From an uncultured Draconibacterium sp. (GTDB taxonomy: Bacteria > Bacteroidota > Bacteroidia > Bacteroidales > Prolixibacteraceae), in contig NZ_OY781464.1 in assembly GCF_963676735.1 (NCBI RefSeq), forward strand, positions 3,815,001 to 3,879,000: a stretch of DNA of 64,000 bases. The letters are read 5' to 3'. The translations under genes were made by a program, and so were the position numbers. Below are positions 17,880-26,557 of this stretch, piece after piece (within the stretch, counting starts at the first letter, position 1; the number at the start of each line of letters is the position of its first letter). Below the pieces are notes generated by a model. It was not told the origin of the DNA. It saw nothing but the letters and a program-made list of their open reading frames with translations, and did no database searches.

Positions 17880-19442
17880 ATGAATGAAATTGGAATTGCC
17901 AGCGAAGCATTAGTCAATTGGTCGAGGGCGCAATTCGCCTTAACGGCCATGTACCACTGGTTATTTGTTCCGCTAACACTGGGTATTACCTTTATTCTGG
18001 CCTTTATGGAAACCATTTACGTAAAAACCGGAAATGAAGAATGGAAGCGCATAACCAAATTTTGGATGACACTTTTTGGGATAAACTTTGCTATTGGTGT
18101 AGCTACCGGTATTATTCTTGAATTTGAGTTTGGCACCAACTGGTCGAACTATTCCTGGTTTGTGGGCGATATTTTTGGTGCTCCGCTTGCCATTGAGGGC
18201 ATACTGGCCTTCTTTTTAGAATCGACATTTATTGCCATTATGTTTTTTGGGTGGAATAAAGTTGGAAAAAAAACGCACCTGGTAGCTACCTGGCTAACAG
18301 CTATCGGAGCCAACCTCTCGGCACTATGGATATTGGTTGCCAATGGGTGGATGCAGAAACCGGTGGGCATGATTTTTAACCCCGAAACGGCGCGCAACGA
18401 AATGAACAACTTCTGGGACGTGCTTTTCTCGCCAATGGCCATCGATAAATGGTTACATGCCACCTCGTCGGGTTTTGTACTGGCTGCCATTTTTGTTATT
18501 GGCGTTTCGGCTTGGTACCTGCTTAAAAAACGCGAAGTGGTTTTGGCTCGGAAAAGCATGTTGGTTGCGGCAATTTTTGGCTTGCTTTCGTCGGTTTACG
18601 TGGTTTGGACAGGCGACAATTCAGCACGTACCGTTGCCAACGACCAACCCATGAAATTTGCAGCACTTGAAGGTTTGTACAACGGAAGCGAAGGGGCAGG
18701 TTTAATTGCAGTGGGAATGTTCTCAACATCGGAAAATGACCCCAGCAACGAGAACCTAAAAGATATGACCATAAAACTGGAAATCCCGAATATTCTTTCG
18801 TACATGGCCTTTTTAGATTGGGATGCTTTTGTTCCGGGAGTTAACGATATTGTTCGGGGAAATGAGAAATACGGCATTATGTCGGCCAGTGAAAAAATAG
18901 AACGTGGCAAAGTAGCCATTAATAAACTTGGTGCCTTTAAAACGGCCAAAAAGAATGGCGATAGTCGATTAACAGAAGAGCTGAAGGCAGAACTAACCAG
19001 TGCTGATTTTCAGAACAATTATTTCAGGTATTTTGGCTATGGCTATTTTAAAGATGTGCAGGAAATGGTTCCGAATGTACCTTTAACTTTTTACAGTTTT
19101 CACACAATGGTTGGCTTGGGGTTTGCTTTTATTTTGGGCTTTATACTCGTATTCTGGTTTACCCTGAAGGGAACGATCGGCAAAAAGAAATGGTTGCTTT
19201 GGCTGTCGATTATTGCTATTCCGCTGGCTTACATTGCCAGCCAGGCTGGCTGGATTGTAGCCGAAGTTGGCCGACAGCCCTGGGTAGTGCAGGATATGAT
19301 GCCCACAATGGCTGCAGTTACACGAATCAGCTCCGGGTCGGTACAGGTTACCTTCTGGCTTTTTGCCGTACTTTTTACCGTGCTTATGATTGCCGAGATT
19401 AAAATTATGATTCGCCAGATTAAAATTGGTCCACACCATTAA
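17880..19442 (+). CDS. cydA: Cytochrome bd quinol oxidase subunit I
   Basis: The 520-residue polytopic protein opens with the heme-ligand segment RAQFALTAMYHWLFVPLTLG (His26 corresponds to the family heme b595 ligand). It carries FGAPLAIEGILAFFLEST, a periplasmic Q-loop region after helix five (about 255-335), and GWIVAEVGRQPWVVQ near the C-terminus. It oxidises quinol and reduces O2 without pumping protons. Bd oxidases tolerate sulfide, which fits the sulfur genes at 50-61 kb. cydB follows after 17 bp, preceded by a good AAGGAGG-like site. Confidence 0.95.
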   Translation: MNEIGIASEALVNWSRAQFALTAMYHWLFVPLTLGITFILAFMETIYVKTGNEEWKRITKFWMTLFGINFAIGVATGIILEFEFGTNWSNYSWFVGDIFGAPLAIEGILAFFLESTFIAIMFFGWNKVGKKTHLVATWLTAIGANLSALWILVANGWMQKPVGMIFNPETARNEMNNFWDVLFSPMAIDKWLHATSSGFVLAAIFVIGVSAWYLLKKREVVLARKSMLVAAIFGLLSSVYVVWTGDNSARTVANDQPMKFAALEGLYNGSEGAGLIAVGMFSTSENDPSNENLKDMTIKLEIPNILSYMAFLDWDAFVPGVNDIVRGNEKYGIMSASEKIERGKVAINKLGAFKTAKKNGDSRLTEELKAELTSADFQNNYFRYFGYGYFKDVQEMVPNVPLTFYSFHTMVGLGFAFILGFILVFWFTLKGTIGKKKWLLWLSIIAIPLAYIASQAGWIVAEVGRQPWVVQDMMPTMAAVTRISSGSVQVTFWLFAVLFTVLMIAEIKIMIRQIKIGPHH

Positions 19443-19459
19443 AACAAGGAGGAAACAAG

Positions 19460-20590
19460 ATGTTTGAAAATTTATCGCATGTCGCATTACAACAATACTG
19501 GTGGATTTTGGTATCCATTCTTGCCGCGCTTTTTGTCTTTTTGATGTTTGTTCAGGGCGGACAGACTTTAATTTACCAAATAGGAAAAACCGAAGATGAA
19601 AAAACAATGCTACTGAATACACTTGGTCGCAAATGGGAGTTTACTTTTACCACCCTGGTAACTTTTGGCGGCGCCTTTTTTGCCTCTTTCCCACTTTTTT
19701 ATTCTACCAGTTTTGGTGGGGCCTACTGGGTTTGGATGGCTATTTTAATTGTCTTCGTTATACAGGCTGTTTCTTACGAATACCGGCGAAAACCTGCCAA
19801 CTTCCTGGGACAAAAAACCTTCGAAATATTCTTGGTAATAAACGGAGTGTTAGGCACTTTACTGGTGGGTACAGCTGTTGGAACGTTCTTTAACGGTGCC
19901 GAGTTTTCGCTAAACCAGCTCAACCAGGTCGACTGGCAAACACCTTTCCGCGGGCTGGAAGCAGTTTTAACCTTCCATAACGTGGTATTGGGGCTAAGTG
20001 TTTTGTTCCTTTCACGCGTACTAGGCAACCTGTATTTCATTTTCACCATTGATAACAAAACTATTGTTAATCGTGCCCGAAAAACCCTTCTGCGCTGTAG
20101 TATCGTTTTCCTGCTATTTTTTCTTTACTTTCTGGTAGCCCTGTTACTTAAACAAGGCTACGCAGTAGATCCCGACACCGGTAAGGTTTTTATGGAACCT
20201 TATAAATACCTGCACAATGTGCTGCAAATGCCATTAAATACCATCATCCTTTTGCTTGGTGTGGTAGGTGTTTTATGGGGCATTATTTCAACGGTTTTTA
20301 TGAAAAGTAACAAAGGATTTTGGTTTGCCGGAGTAGGAACTGTTCTCACTGTCTTTGCACTATTTCTGCTTGCGGGTTTTAACAATACAGCCTTTTACCC
20401 GTCAAACTTCGATTTGCAGTCGTCGCTAACGATACAAAATGCATCGTCGAGTAAATTTACACTGGTGGCAATGGGATACGTTTCGTTGCTTATTCCGTTT
20501 GTTTTGGCTTACATCACTTACTTTTGGCGGGCCATGAATAAGAAGAAGATTTCGGATGAAGAGATGAAAACCGAATCGCACGTTTACTAA
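19460..20590 (+). CDS. cydB: Cytochrome bd quinol oxidase subunit II
   Basis: The 376-residue protein has eight to nine helices and family stretches such as WWILVSILAALFVFLMFVQGG and NTLGRKWEFTFTTLVTFGG at the N-terminus, and TLVAMGYVSLLIPFVLAYI at the C-terminus. CydB is the structural partner of CydA. The start at 19460 follows an AAGGAGGAAACAAG ribosome-binding sequence, unusually strong for this genome. A short CydX-like gene follows 18 bp after the stop. Confidence 0.95.
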   Translation: MFENLSHVALQQYWWILVSILAALFVFLMFVQGGQTLIYQIGKTEDEKTMLLNTLGRKWEFTFTTLVTFGGAFFASFPLFYSTSFGGAYWVWMAILIVFVIQAVSYEYRRKPANFLGQKTFEIFLVINGVLGTLLVGTAVGTFFNGAEFSLNQLNQVDWQTPFRGLEAVLTFHNVVLGLSVLFLSRVLGNLYFIFTIDNKTIVNRARKTLLRCSIVFLLFFLYFLVALLLKQGYAVDPDTGKVFMEPYKYLHNVLQMPLNTIILLLGVVGVLWGIISTVFMKSNKGFWFAGVGTVLTVFALFLLAGFNNTAFYPSNFDLQSSLTIQNASSSKFTLVAMGYVSLLIPFVLAYITYFWRAMNKKKISDEEMKTESHVY

Positions 20591-20608
20591 TCAATTAAAG
20601 CTTTAAAT

Positions 20609-20725
20609 ATGTATACAGATGCAATAATAGAAATGCTCAGCTGGCCGATACTGATAATTGTTTCGTACCAGGTAATCAGAATTGTTTTAAAAAAGTATGA
20701 AAGCAAACTGGAGGAGAAAGATTAG
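20609..20725 (+). CDS. Small CydX-like single-helix protein (38 residues)
   Basis: An ATG at 20609 opens a 38-codon frame: MYTDAIIEMLSWPILIIVSY, then QVIRIVLKKYESKLEEKD and a TAG at 20723. It has one membrane helix (about 10-27) followed by a basic and then acidic tail, the architecture of CydX-type subunits that sit against CydA. It lies 18 bp after cydB and before the operon terminator at 20786. The codon pattern and position support a real gene; sequence identity to known CydX is not evident, so the role is inferred. Confidence 0.65.
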   Translation: MYTDAIIEMLSWPILIIVSYQVIRIVLKKYESKLEEKD

Positions 20726-20785
20726 TTTATAGTGTCATTTTACTTTCCTTTTGATAAGGTTACTGTACGTTTTTCCATTAATAAC

Positions 20786-20830
20786 AAATGAATGCCATTC
20801 TTCAGGATATACTGAAAATGGCATTCATTT
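20786..20830 (+). terminator. Strong intrinsic hairpin ending the cyd operon
   Basis: The arms AAATGAATGCCATT and AATGGCATTCATTT pair over 14 bp and continue into TTCAG/CTGAA with one bulged C, enclosing a short GATATA loop. It lies 60 bp after the CydX-like gene and before the next transcription unit. No long T tract follows (ATATAATC), so it may also protect the 3' end of the mRNA. Confidence 0.75.
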
Positions 20831-20899
20831 ATATAATCACTTCTAAACAATAATTTCTGTGAATTCTTGTTATTTTTACGGCTCAAAACTGAAAACCGA

Positions 20900-21640
20900 A
20901 TGATCAATAACAAAAAAGTTGTTGTGGTGCTACCGGCCTACAACGCTGCAAAAACACTGGAAATTACATATAACGAGATTGATTTTAACATTGTTGATGA
21001 TGTAATTCTGGTTGACGATGTGAGCAACGATGAAACCGTAGAAGTTGGTAAAAAACTGGGGATTAAGCACATTGTTGTGCACGAACAGAACAAAGGATAC
21101 GGAGGAAATCAAAAATCGTGTTACAACAAATCCCTTGAGATTGGTGCTGATATAGTTATTATGCTCCACCCCGACTACCAGTATACTCCCATGTTAATTC
21201 CGGCAATGGCCAATTTGCTAGGAAACGGTTTATATCATGTTGTTTTGGGATCAAGAATTTTGGGAAAGGGAGCACTAAAAGGAGGAATGCCACTAATAAA
21301 ATACATTGCTAACCGAGGCCTTACTTTCATCGAAAACATATTACTTAATGCCAAACTCTCGGAATACCACACCGGATACAGAGCTTTTTCGCGCGAAGTA
21401 CTGGAAGCCGTAAATTACAATGCCAACTCCGATAATTTTGTTTTCGATAACCAAATGCTGGCACAAATCTGGTTTGCCGGTTACGAAATAGCCGAAATTA
21501 CCTGCCCAACCAAATATTTCGACGATGCGTCGAGTATTAGTATTAAAAACAGTACCATTTATGCGATTGGAGTATTAAAAACCGCTTGCCAATATAGGCT
21601 ACACAGATGGGGATTGGTGAAGAATAAGATATTTAATTAA
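20900..21640 (+). CDS. Family 2 glycosyltransferase (polyprenyl-phosphate sugar transferase type)
   Basis: The ATG at 20900 gives 246 residues starting MINNKKVVVVLPAYNAAKTL; an upstream TTG at 20867 is unlikely. GT-A fold features are visible: LPAYNAAKTLE, VILVDDVSND (nucleotide binding), HPDYQY in place of DxD, and a GYRAFSREVL acceptor region. There is no C-terminal membrane segment. It resembles DPM1/GtrB-like enzymes that load a sugar on a lipid carrier, which would feed the large membrane transferases downstream. The sugar cannot be told from sequence. Confidence 0.85.
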   Translation: MINNKKVVVVLPAYNAAKTLEITYNEIDFNIVDDVILVDDVSNDETVEVGKKLGIKHIVVHEQNKGYGGNQKSCYNKSLEIGADIVIMLHPDYQYTPMLIPAMANLLGNGLYHVVLGSRILGKGALKGGMPLIKYIANRGLTFIENILLNAKLSEYHTGYRAFSREVLEAVNYNANSDNFVFDNQMLAQIWFAGYEIAEITCPTKYFDDASSISIKNSTIYAIGVLKTACQYRLHRWGLVKNKIFN

Positions 21641-21660
21641 CAAATAAACTGTTTCTCATT

Positions 21661-23715
21661 TTGCCAAAAAGGATTAATTATTTCATTATACTACTCCTGC
21701 CTGCTTTATTTCTTTGGGCAGGAAGCACAATTGAGTTGGCCAATTATGGTAACGATCCAAATTATATTTATTTAGCGAATGCAGCATCCATTTGCGACGG
21801 CAAGGGTGTTGGACATGTTGATAATCCCGGAACTACCGTTATGGAGATTGGTGCTATAGCAATAACGCTTAGACACTTGCTCGATAATCCGAATAACGAA
21901 ACACTTGTACAACATGTACTAAAAGAACCTCTTATTTTTGTCAATACCATCCATTTGGTTTTTGTAGTTTTTAATGCACTAATTTTATTTTTATTGGGTT
22001 ACGTTGCGTTAAAAAAAACAGGCTCTATATGGGTTGGAATACTGTTACAAACGACTACTTTTTTAAGTGCAAACACACTCGATCATGTCTGGACAAAAAT
22101 ATCACCGGAACCAATCCTGTTTTTTCTTACCTGCCTTTATGTTATTACCCTACTCTTTTTTTATACTTCAAAAGAAAGACTGACTATAAAATACTTATTA
22201 ACTTTTGCGGCATTAACAGGAGCAGGCCTGGCAACTAAAGCCACTTTTTTGCCGCTTGTACTATTCCCTTTTATTCTTTTCCCGGGAATTAAAAAGAAAA
22301 TAATCTATTTAGGCAGCCTGGTATTCTCTTTTATCCTGTTTACCATTCCTGCAATACCGGAATATAAAAGAATGTTTTTCTGGTTTAGAAATATGCTTAG
22401 CCACACCGGTAAATACGGGCAGGGAGATAAAGGCCTTTTGGATATTTCAACCTATCTGCCAAACCTGATTAAAATAATTCAAAACAATCCTGTTTTTGGA
22501 GTGGTAACTATTATTTCAATCATCACACTGATTTATTACTATTTTTTTAATAAGAATAACCAGGAAAGGAACAAACAAGATATTGAAGCAAAAATACTGC
22601 TGGGCTTAACTGCTACAAATATTTTCGGGATATTGCTGGTGGCCAAACAATACAGTGGAAACCATTACCTCATTCCGGTAATACTTTTAACAGGTATTTC
22701 ATTACTTTTTAACATTAAACTTCTTATTAAATCGGATAAAATAGTTCTACCAATATTGGTTAGTTCCCTGATTATTCTTTTCATTTTCATACAGCCTAAG
22801 AAAATAAAATATGCAGAACGAGGGTACAGACTAACAAACGAAGAACTGCAATCAACGCAGGAATTAATTGATAAAAGGTATTCTGATTATACGCCTATTT
22901 ATTACTACCCATATTCGTTAAACAAATTTTCGTCGCTTAAATTTGGCGATGTACATACCCAACACCGGATACTTCCCCATTTAAATGCCATCTACCCAAA
23001 TACCTTTTTTTACAACTATGCCCACGAGATGTTTCAAAGCTGGAATTCAGAATTAACACTCGAGGAAATAGTTCAACAAACCGGAAATAAAATTCTATTT
23101 GTTGGAGGTCCGAGGAATGATGAAGGAGCTGACAAAATGATTCAATCTGGTATTCCTCTTGTAAAAATATATCAGGGAAGAGTACAGGGAGTTTATGAAT
23201 TGGACTCTGTTAAATTTCAGCAAAAAAATACCAATTCGATTTTGCAAATTGCAGAAGAAATTGTTTTTGATGCTGAGCAACTAAGTATGGACAATCAGTT
23301 TTATCTGGGATCGGATAAAAATAGTTTTGGGAACGCATACAACAGAACAAATGAGCAGGCACGTTCAGGAAAATATGCTGTAAAAATGGATAGCAGTGTT
23401 GAATATGCGATTTACTATGAATTGAAAAATTTAAACGTAAACGAAGTTTACGAGATATCAATCTGGAGAAAAGCAGATAACAATAGTGGGCGATTGGTTG
23501 TATCAGCTAAGAATGATAAATCATTTTATAAATCGCAACACACAGGCATCTTATCCGACAAGCAGGGATGGGAGCTACTGCGGGTTAAATTAAATGTACC
23601 TCCTGAGCTACAAAATGACACACTAAAAATATATCTTTGGAATCCGAAAGGTCAATTAACCTATTTTGACGACCTTTCAATTATCAAATATGTTTCAAAC
23701 CAGTCTGTTTTATAA
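21661..23715 (+). CDS. GT39-like multi-pass membrane protein with C-terminal beta-sandwich module
   Basis: The 684-residue protein has about ten to eleven hydrophobic helices in residues 1-385, then a soluble C-terminal half. An early exoplasmic loop holds acidic residues (YGNDPNYIYLANA) in the place of the GT-C catalytic aspartate. Residues about 555-675 form a probable jelly-roll module: RTNEQARSGKYAV, WRKADNNSG, GWELL, YFDDLSII. The same module occurs in the CotH-like protein at 26558. The start is TTG at 21661, with no ATG nearby. The likely role is transfer of lipid-linked sugars outside the membrane; substrate unknown. Confidence 0.7.
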   Translation: MPKRINYFIILLLPALFLWAGSTIELANYGNDPNYIYLANAASICDGKGVGHVDNPGTTVMEIGAIAITLRHLLDNPNNETLVQHVLKEPLIFVNTIHLVFVVFNALILFLLGYVALKKTGSIWVGILLQTTTFLSANTLDHVWTKISPEPILFFLTCLYVITLLFFYTSKERLTIKYLLTFAALTGAGLATKATFLPLVLFPFILFPGIKKKIIYLGSLVFSFILFTIPAIPEYKRMFFWFRNMLSHTGKYGQGDKGLLDISTYLPNLIKIIQNNPVFGVVTIISIITLIYYYFFNKNNQERNKQDIEAKILLGLTATNIFGILLVAKQYSGNHYLIPVILLTGISLLFNIKLLIKSDKIVLPILVSSLIILFIFIQPKKIKYAERGYRLTNEELQSTQELIDKRYSDYTPIYYYPYSLNKFSSLKFGDVHTQHRILPHLNAIYPNTFFYNYAHEMFQSWNSELTLEEIVQQTGNKILFVGGPRNDEGADKMIQSGIPLVKIYQGRVQGVYELDSVKFQQKNTNSILQIAEEIVFDAEQLSMDNQFYLGSDKNSFGNAYNRTNEQARSGKYAVKMDSSVEYAIYYELKNLNVNEVYEISIWRKADNNSGRLVVSAKNDKSFYKSQHTGILSDKQGWELLRVKLNVPPELQNDTLKIYLWNPKGQLTYFDDLSIIKYVSNQSVL

Positions 23716-25140
23716 ATGTTGTCTCAGGTGAATCAAATTTTTAATAAAATAAAAGATTACTTTTTTCTGCTTCCTCTGGTCTTTTTTGTGGTATTAACTT
23801 ATCCCCGGTTGAGCCTGCCCTATTTTTGGGATGAAGCCTGGTCTTATTTCCCGGCAGTTTTTAAAATGTACGAAAATGGCCCGGGATTAATGCCCGGAGC
23901 ATTATCACTCTGGGAAGCCAAAGGGCATCCCTTATTTTTCTTTTTCCTGTCATCATCGTGGATGCGACTGGTTGGCACGTCAGTATTCTGGGTGCATATA
24001 TTACCCTTTCTTATTTCACTAGCCACCTTAGGTGCTTTGTTTGCTTTAGTTAAAAGACATGCCGGCATCTGGGCTGCCAACATTTCCATTCTTTTATTCA
24101 GCGTACAATCGCTCTTTTTGGCCCAGGCAACATTTCTTTTACCCGAAATGCTTATCACCCTTTTATTATTATTTTCTGTAGACTTTTATCTGGCGAAAAA
24201 ATATTGGCTCTTTGCATTGTCTGCTTCAGTAATGGTATTAACAAAAGAAACAAGTATTGTATTTATTGCAGGGTTTCTGCTTTTTCATCTTTTTATTTAC
24301 CTGAAACCAGGCAAAGAATCACGTAAATACATTCTTGAGAGCCTGCTGATATCCATCCCAATTCTAATATACGCACTGTTCCTTGTTCTGCATAAAAAAG
24401 AATTTGGATCATTCTTTTTTCAAGAACACACAGGATACATTGAGTTGAGTTTAACATCAGTGTTGCGAAAAATAAAAATGGCAACAAACATTGTTTACAA
24501 CAGTTATGGAAGAAAGTTTATTCTGTTTGCGGTAGTAGTTGCATTGGGATTTATCTTTTTAAAAAAGAAAAAACTGGAGAACAAAAACTTTCTTGCATTG
24601 CTTCTTTTATTAAGCCTGTTGTTTATAATTTTTTCTGCCTTTAACTTTTATACGCAGCGTTACATGCTTTGCATTCTGGCTCTTTTTATAACAATTACAT
24701 CAATACTGTTTATCCAGGCTAGATTTAAGCAGTGGTACTTAAATCTTATAATAGTTGGATTAGTAACAGCAGCACCACTCTATTATACTTTAGCCAAAAA
24801 GACGAACAGTGACAGCGACCTTGGTTATGTTCATGTAGTAAAATTACACAAGGAAATGGTAAAATATTGCGAAGAACAAAATTGGCAGGACAAACCTATC
24901 TCAGCCAGTTTCAACTTAATCTTTTGTTTACGCAATCCCCATCTTGGTTATGTTTCTTCTAATGAAGGTTTCTCGCAGGTAATGAACCTGAAAAAATATA
25001 AGGAAGCTGAAATATTTTTAAACGATTGTACCTCATTTGGAGAGGAAACACAAATAGATTCTATTGCCAGTATCAGCCGGGTAGCGAAAGAGTTTGAAAG
25101 AGAGCAAGCCTGGGGAAAAATTTACACTAAACTTCCGTAA
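23716..25140 (+). CDS. GT39/PMT-like membrane glycosyltransferase
   Basis: The 474-residue protein has around ten helices and the GT-C signature segment LPYFWDEAWSYFPAVFKMYE, with a D-E pair in the first exoplasmic loop. This is followed by KGHPLFFFFLSSSWMRL, typical of ArnT/PMT-like (GT39 and GT83) enzymes using polyprenyl-phosphate sugars. Its ATG directly follows the TAA of the previous gene, so the two are translationally coupled. Unlike its neighbour it lacks a long C-terminal beta-module. The acceptor, lipid or protein, is unknown. Confidence 0.78.
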   Translation: MLSQVNQIFNKIKDYFFLLPLVFFVVLTYPRLSLPYFWDEAWSYFPAVFKMYENGPGLMPGALSLWEAKGHPLFFFFLSSSWMRLVGTSVFWVHILPFLISLATLGALFALVKRHAGIWAANISILLFSVQSLFLAQATFLLPEMLITLLLLFSVDFYLAKKYWLFALSASVMVLTKETSIVFIAGFLLFHLFIYLKPGKESRKYILESLLISIPILIYALFLVLHKKEFGSFFFQEHTGYIELSLTSVLRKIKMATNIVYNSYGRKFILFAVVVALGFIFLKKKKLENKNFLALLLLLSLLFIIFSAFNFYTQRYMLCILALFITITSILFIQARFKQWYLNLIIVGLVTAAPLYYTLAKKTNSDSDLGYVHVVKLHKEMVKYCEEQNWQDKPISASFNLIFCLRNPHLGYVSSNEGFSQVMNLKKYKEAEIFLNDCTSFGEETQIDSIASISRVAKEFEREQAWGKIYTKLP

Positions 25141-25155
25141 GGCAAAGAATATTAT

Positions 25156-25863
25156 TTAATGAGCTATCTCACTTCTGAAATGACTTAAACCTGAAACAAA
25201 TTTTGAATTTTTATCTAAACGAAAAGGAAACTGATTACTGATTTGATCTGCATTTTCGTTATGCTCCTTATTATATTTTAGTTCAACAACCACTTTCAGG
25301 TCTTCCTTAAACGAATGTTGCATATGATTCCACGATGGCCTTAAATTGTAATATTCCATTTGGTCATCAACTGTTATTCTGAACACTTTATTAAGCGTTG
25401 TATAATAACTTCTTAAATATGTATTAAACAAAACCGGTTGCAAACCAGTAAGCTTTTCCCTTACGTCTGCCGGTAAAGTCGCGATATCAAAAATACCTGT
25501 TAGCGCTCTTGCATGAAATTCTTTTTTATTAAAATAAAATGAAGGTATACTATATGACTTTTTTGTACCTACCAGCCCTTTTTTTATTTTAAATTCCAAG
25601 ATAGGAGAATCTACCTTCCCAAATTCGTCGCCATACCATCGCAAACGTACCTTCCAGCGATTACCATTGCCAAAAAGATTATCAAAATAACAATCGAAAC
25701 CCGGAGTATCAAAGTAGATGTTATTAATTCGTCGTTTTGAAAATGCAGAAATAAAAAATGCGTTGTTTTGTTTAATTATAGCCTCGGTAGCCAACCGATT
25801 TAACGGATGGGCTACAAACTTTCGCTCGTACCTAAATGTATTTAATTCGGTATATCCCTGCAT
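25156..25863 (-). CDS. VTC-domain (polyphosphate polymerase-like) protein
   Basis: The 235-residue soluble protein opens with FRYERKFV and carries INNIYFDTPGFDCYFDN, RWKVRLRWYG and PILEFKIKKG, then VVVELKYNKE. These basic and acidic strand motifs are those of the VTC/CYTH-type tunnel fold, which in yeast Vtc4 makes polyphosphate. Bacterial members beside DUF4956 and CotH genes are widespread but their product is not established. The gene follows DUF4956 after 3 bp and CotH two genes upstream in one minus-strand operon. Confidence 0.82.
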   Translation of the reverse strand: MQGYTELNTFRYERKFVAHPLNRLATEAIIKQNNAFFISAFSKRRINNIYFDTPGFDCYFDNLFGNGNRWKVRLRWYGDEFGKVDSPILEFKIKKGLVGTKKSYSIPSFYFNKKEFHARALTGIFDIATLPADVREKLTGLQPVLFNTYLRSYYTTLNKVFRITVDDQMEYYNLRPSWNHMQHSFKEDLKVVVELKYNKEHNENADQISNQFPFRLDKNSKFVSGLSHFRSEIAH

Positions 25864-25866
25864 TTT

Positions 25867-26547
25867 TTAAAACGAATTATTATCGATAAAAGAAACCCGA
25901 ACTCCTGGATTTAGACTATGAACTTTATCTTTAAACTGCTGTAAATCGGTGGCTTTACTTATTTCAACCCAATAAGCTGCCTCAATTAAATCTGAAGATT
26001 CATCGTAACGCACCAATTTCGACGATTTAAAAATATCCATTACCTCCGAATCAATGTTTTCCAGCTTAGGCTTTCCTTCTCCATTACTACTGATAGTTAA
26101 ATACAGATTTTGTTTCCGTGTTTTTGATGAGCTCAAGAACCTCAACCAAATAATAGTCAGCAGGACAAAAGCTGCAATTACAGTTATTATTTGCTGGCTG
26201 GCTCCCAAGCCCAAACCAATAGCGATGGTAAAAAACAAATAGGCCAATTCTTCAGGCTCTTTTATTGCCGAACGGAAACGAACAATTGAAAGTGCCCCTA
26301 CCAAACCAAGAGATAGCGCCAACGAAGATTTAACAATCGAAATAATCAGCATAGTTGTAAAAGCAATCAAAAAGAAATTTGCCCCAAAAGCTTTCCGGCT
26401 CGATAAACTTTTTGCACACCTGGAATAGGTGTATTCCAAAATAAACGACAATACCAGTATTATAACCGAATTTATTACAAAATCTAATATCGAAATTTGT
26501 GCATTTTCAGTAATTAAAAACCGCTGAAACAGGTTCCATTTATCCAT
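25867..26547 (-). CDS. DUF4956 membrane protein
   Basis: The 226-residue protein has four hydrophobic helices in the first 130 residues and a cytoplasmic C-terminal domain. The central signature SLALSLGLVGALSIVRFRSA followed by IKEPEELAYLFFTIAIGLGLG marks DUF4956 (MgtC-like look). Function is unknown. It is sandwiched between the CotH-like gene (10 bp upstream) and the VTC gene (3 bp downstream), a linkage that recurs in many phyla and suggests the three act together at the envelope. Confidence 0.85.
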   Translation of the reverse strand: MDKWNLFQRFLITENAQISILDFVINSVIILVLSFILEYTYSRCAKSLSSRKAFGANFFLIAFTTMLIISIVKSSLALSLGLVGALSIVRFRSAIKEPEELAYLFFTIAIGLGLGASQQIITVIAAFVLLTIIWLRFLSSSKTRKQNLYLTISSNGEGKPKLENIDSEVMDIFKSSKLVRYDESSDLIEAAYWVEISKATDLQQFKDKVHSLNPGVRVSFIDNNSF

Positions 26548-26557
26548 AATTAAGTGT

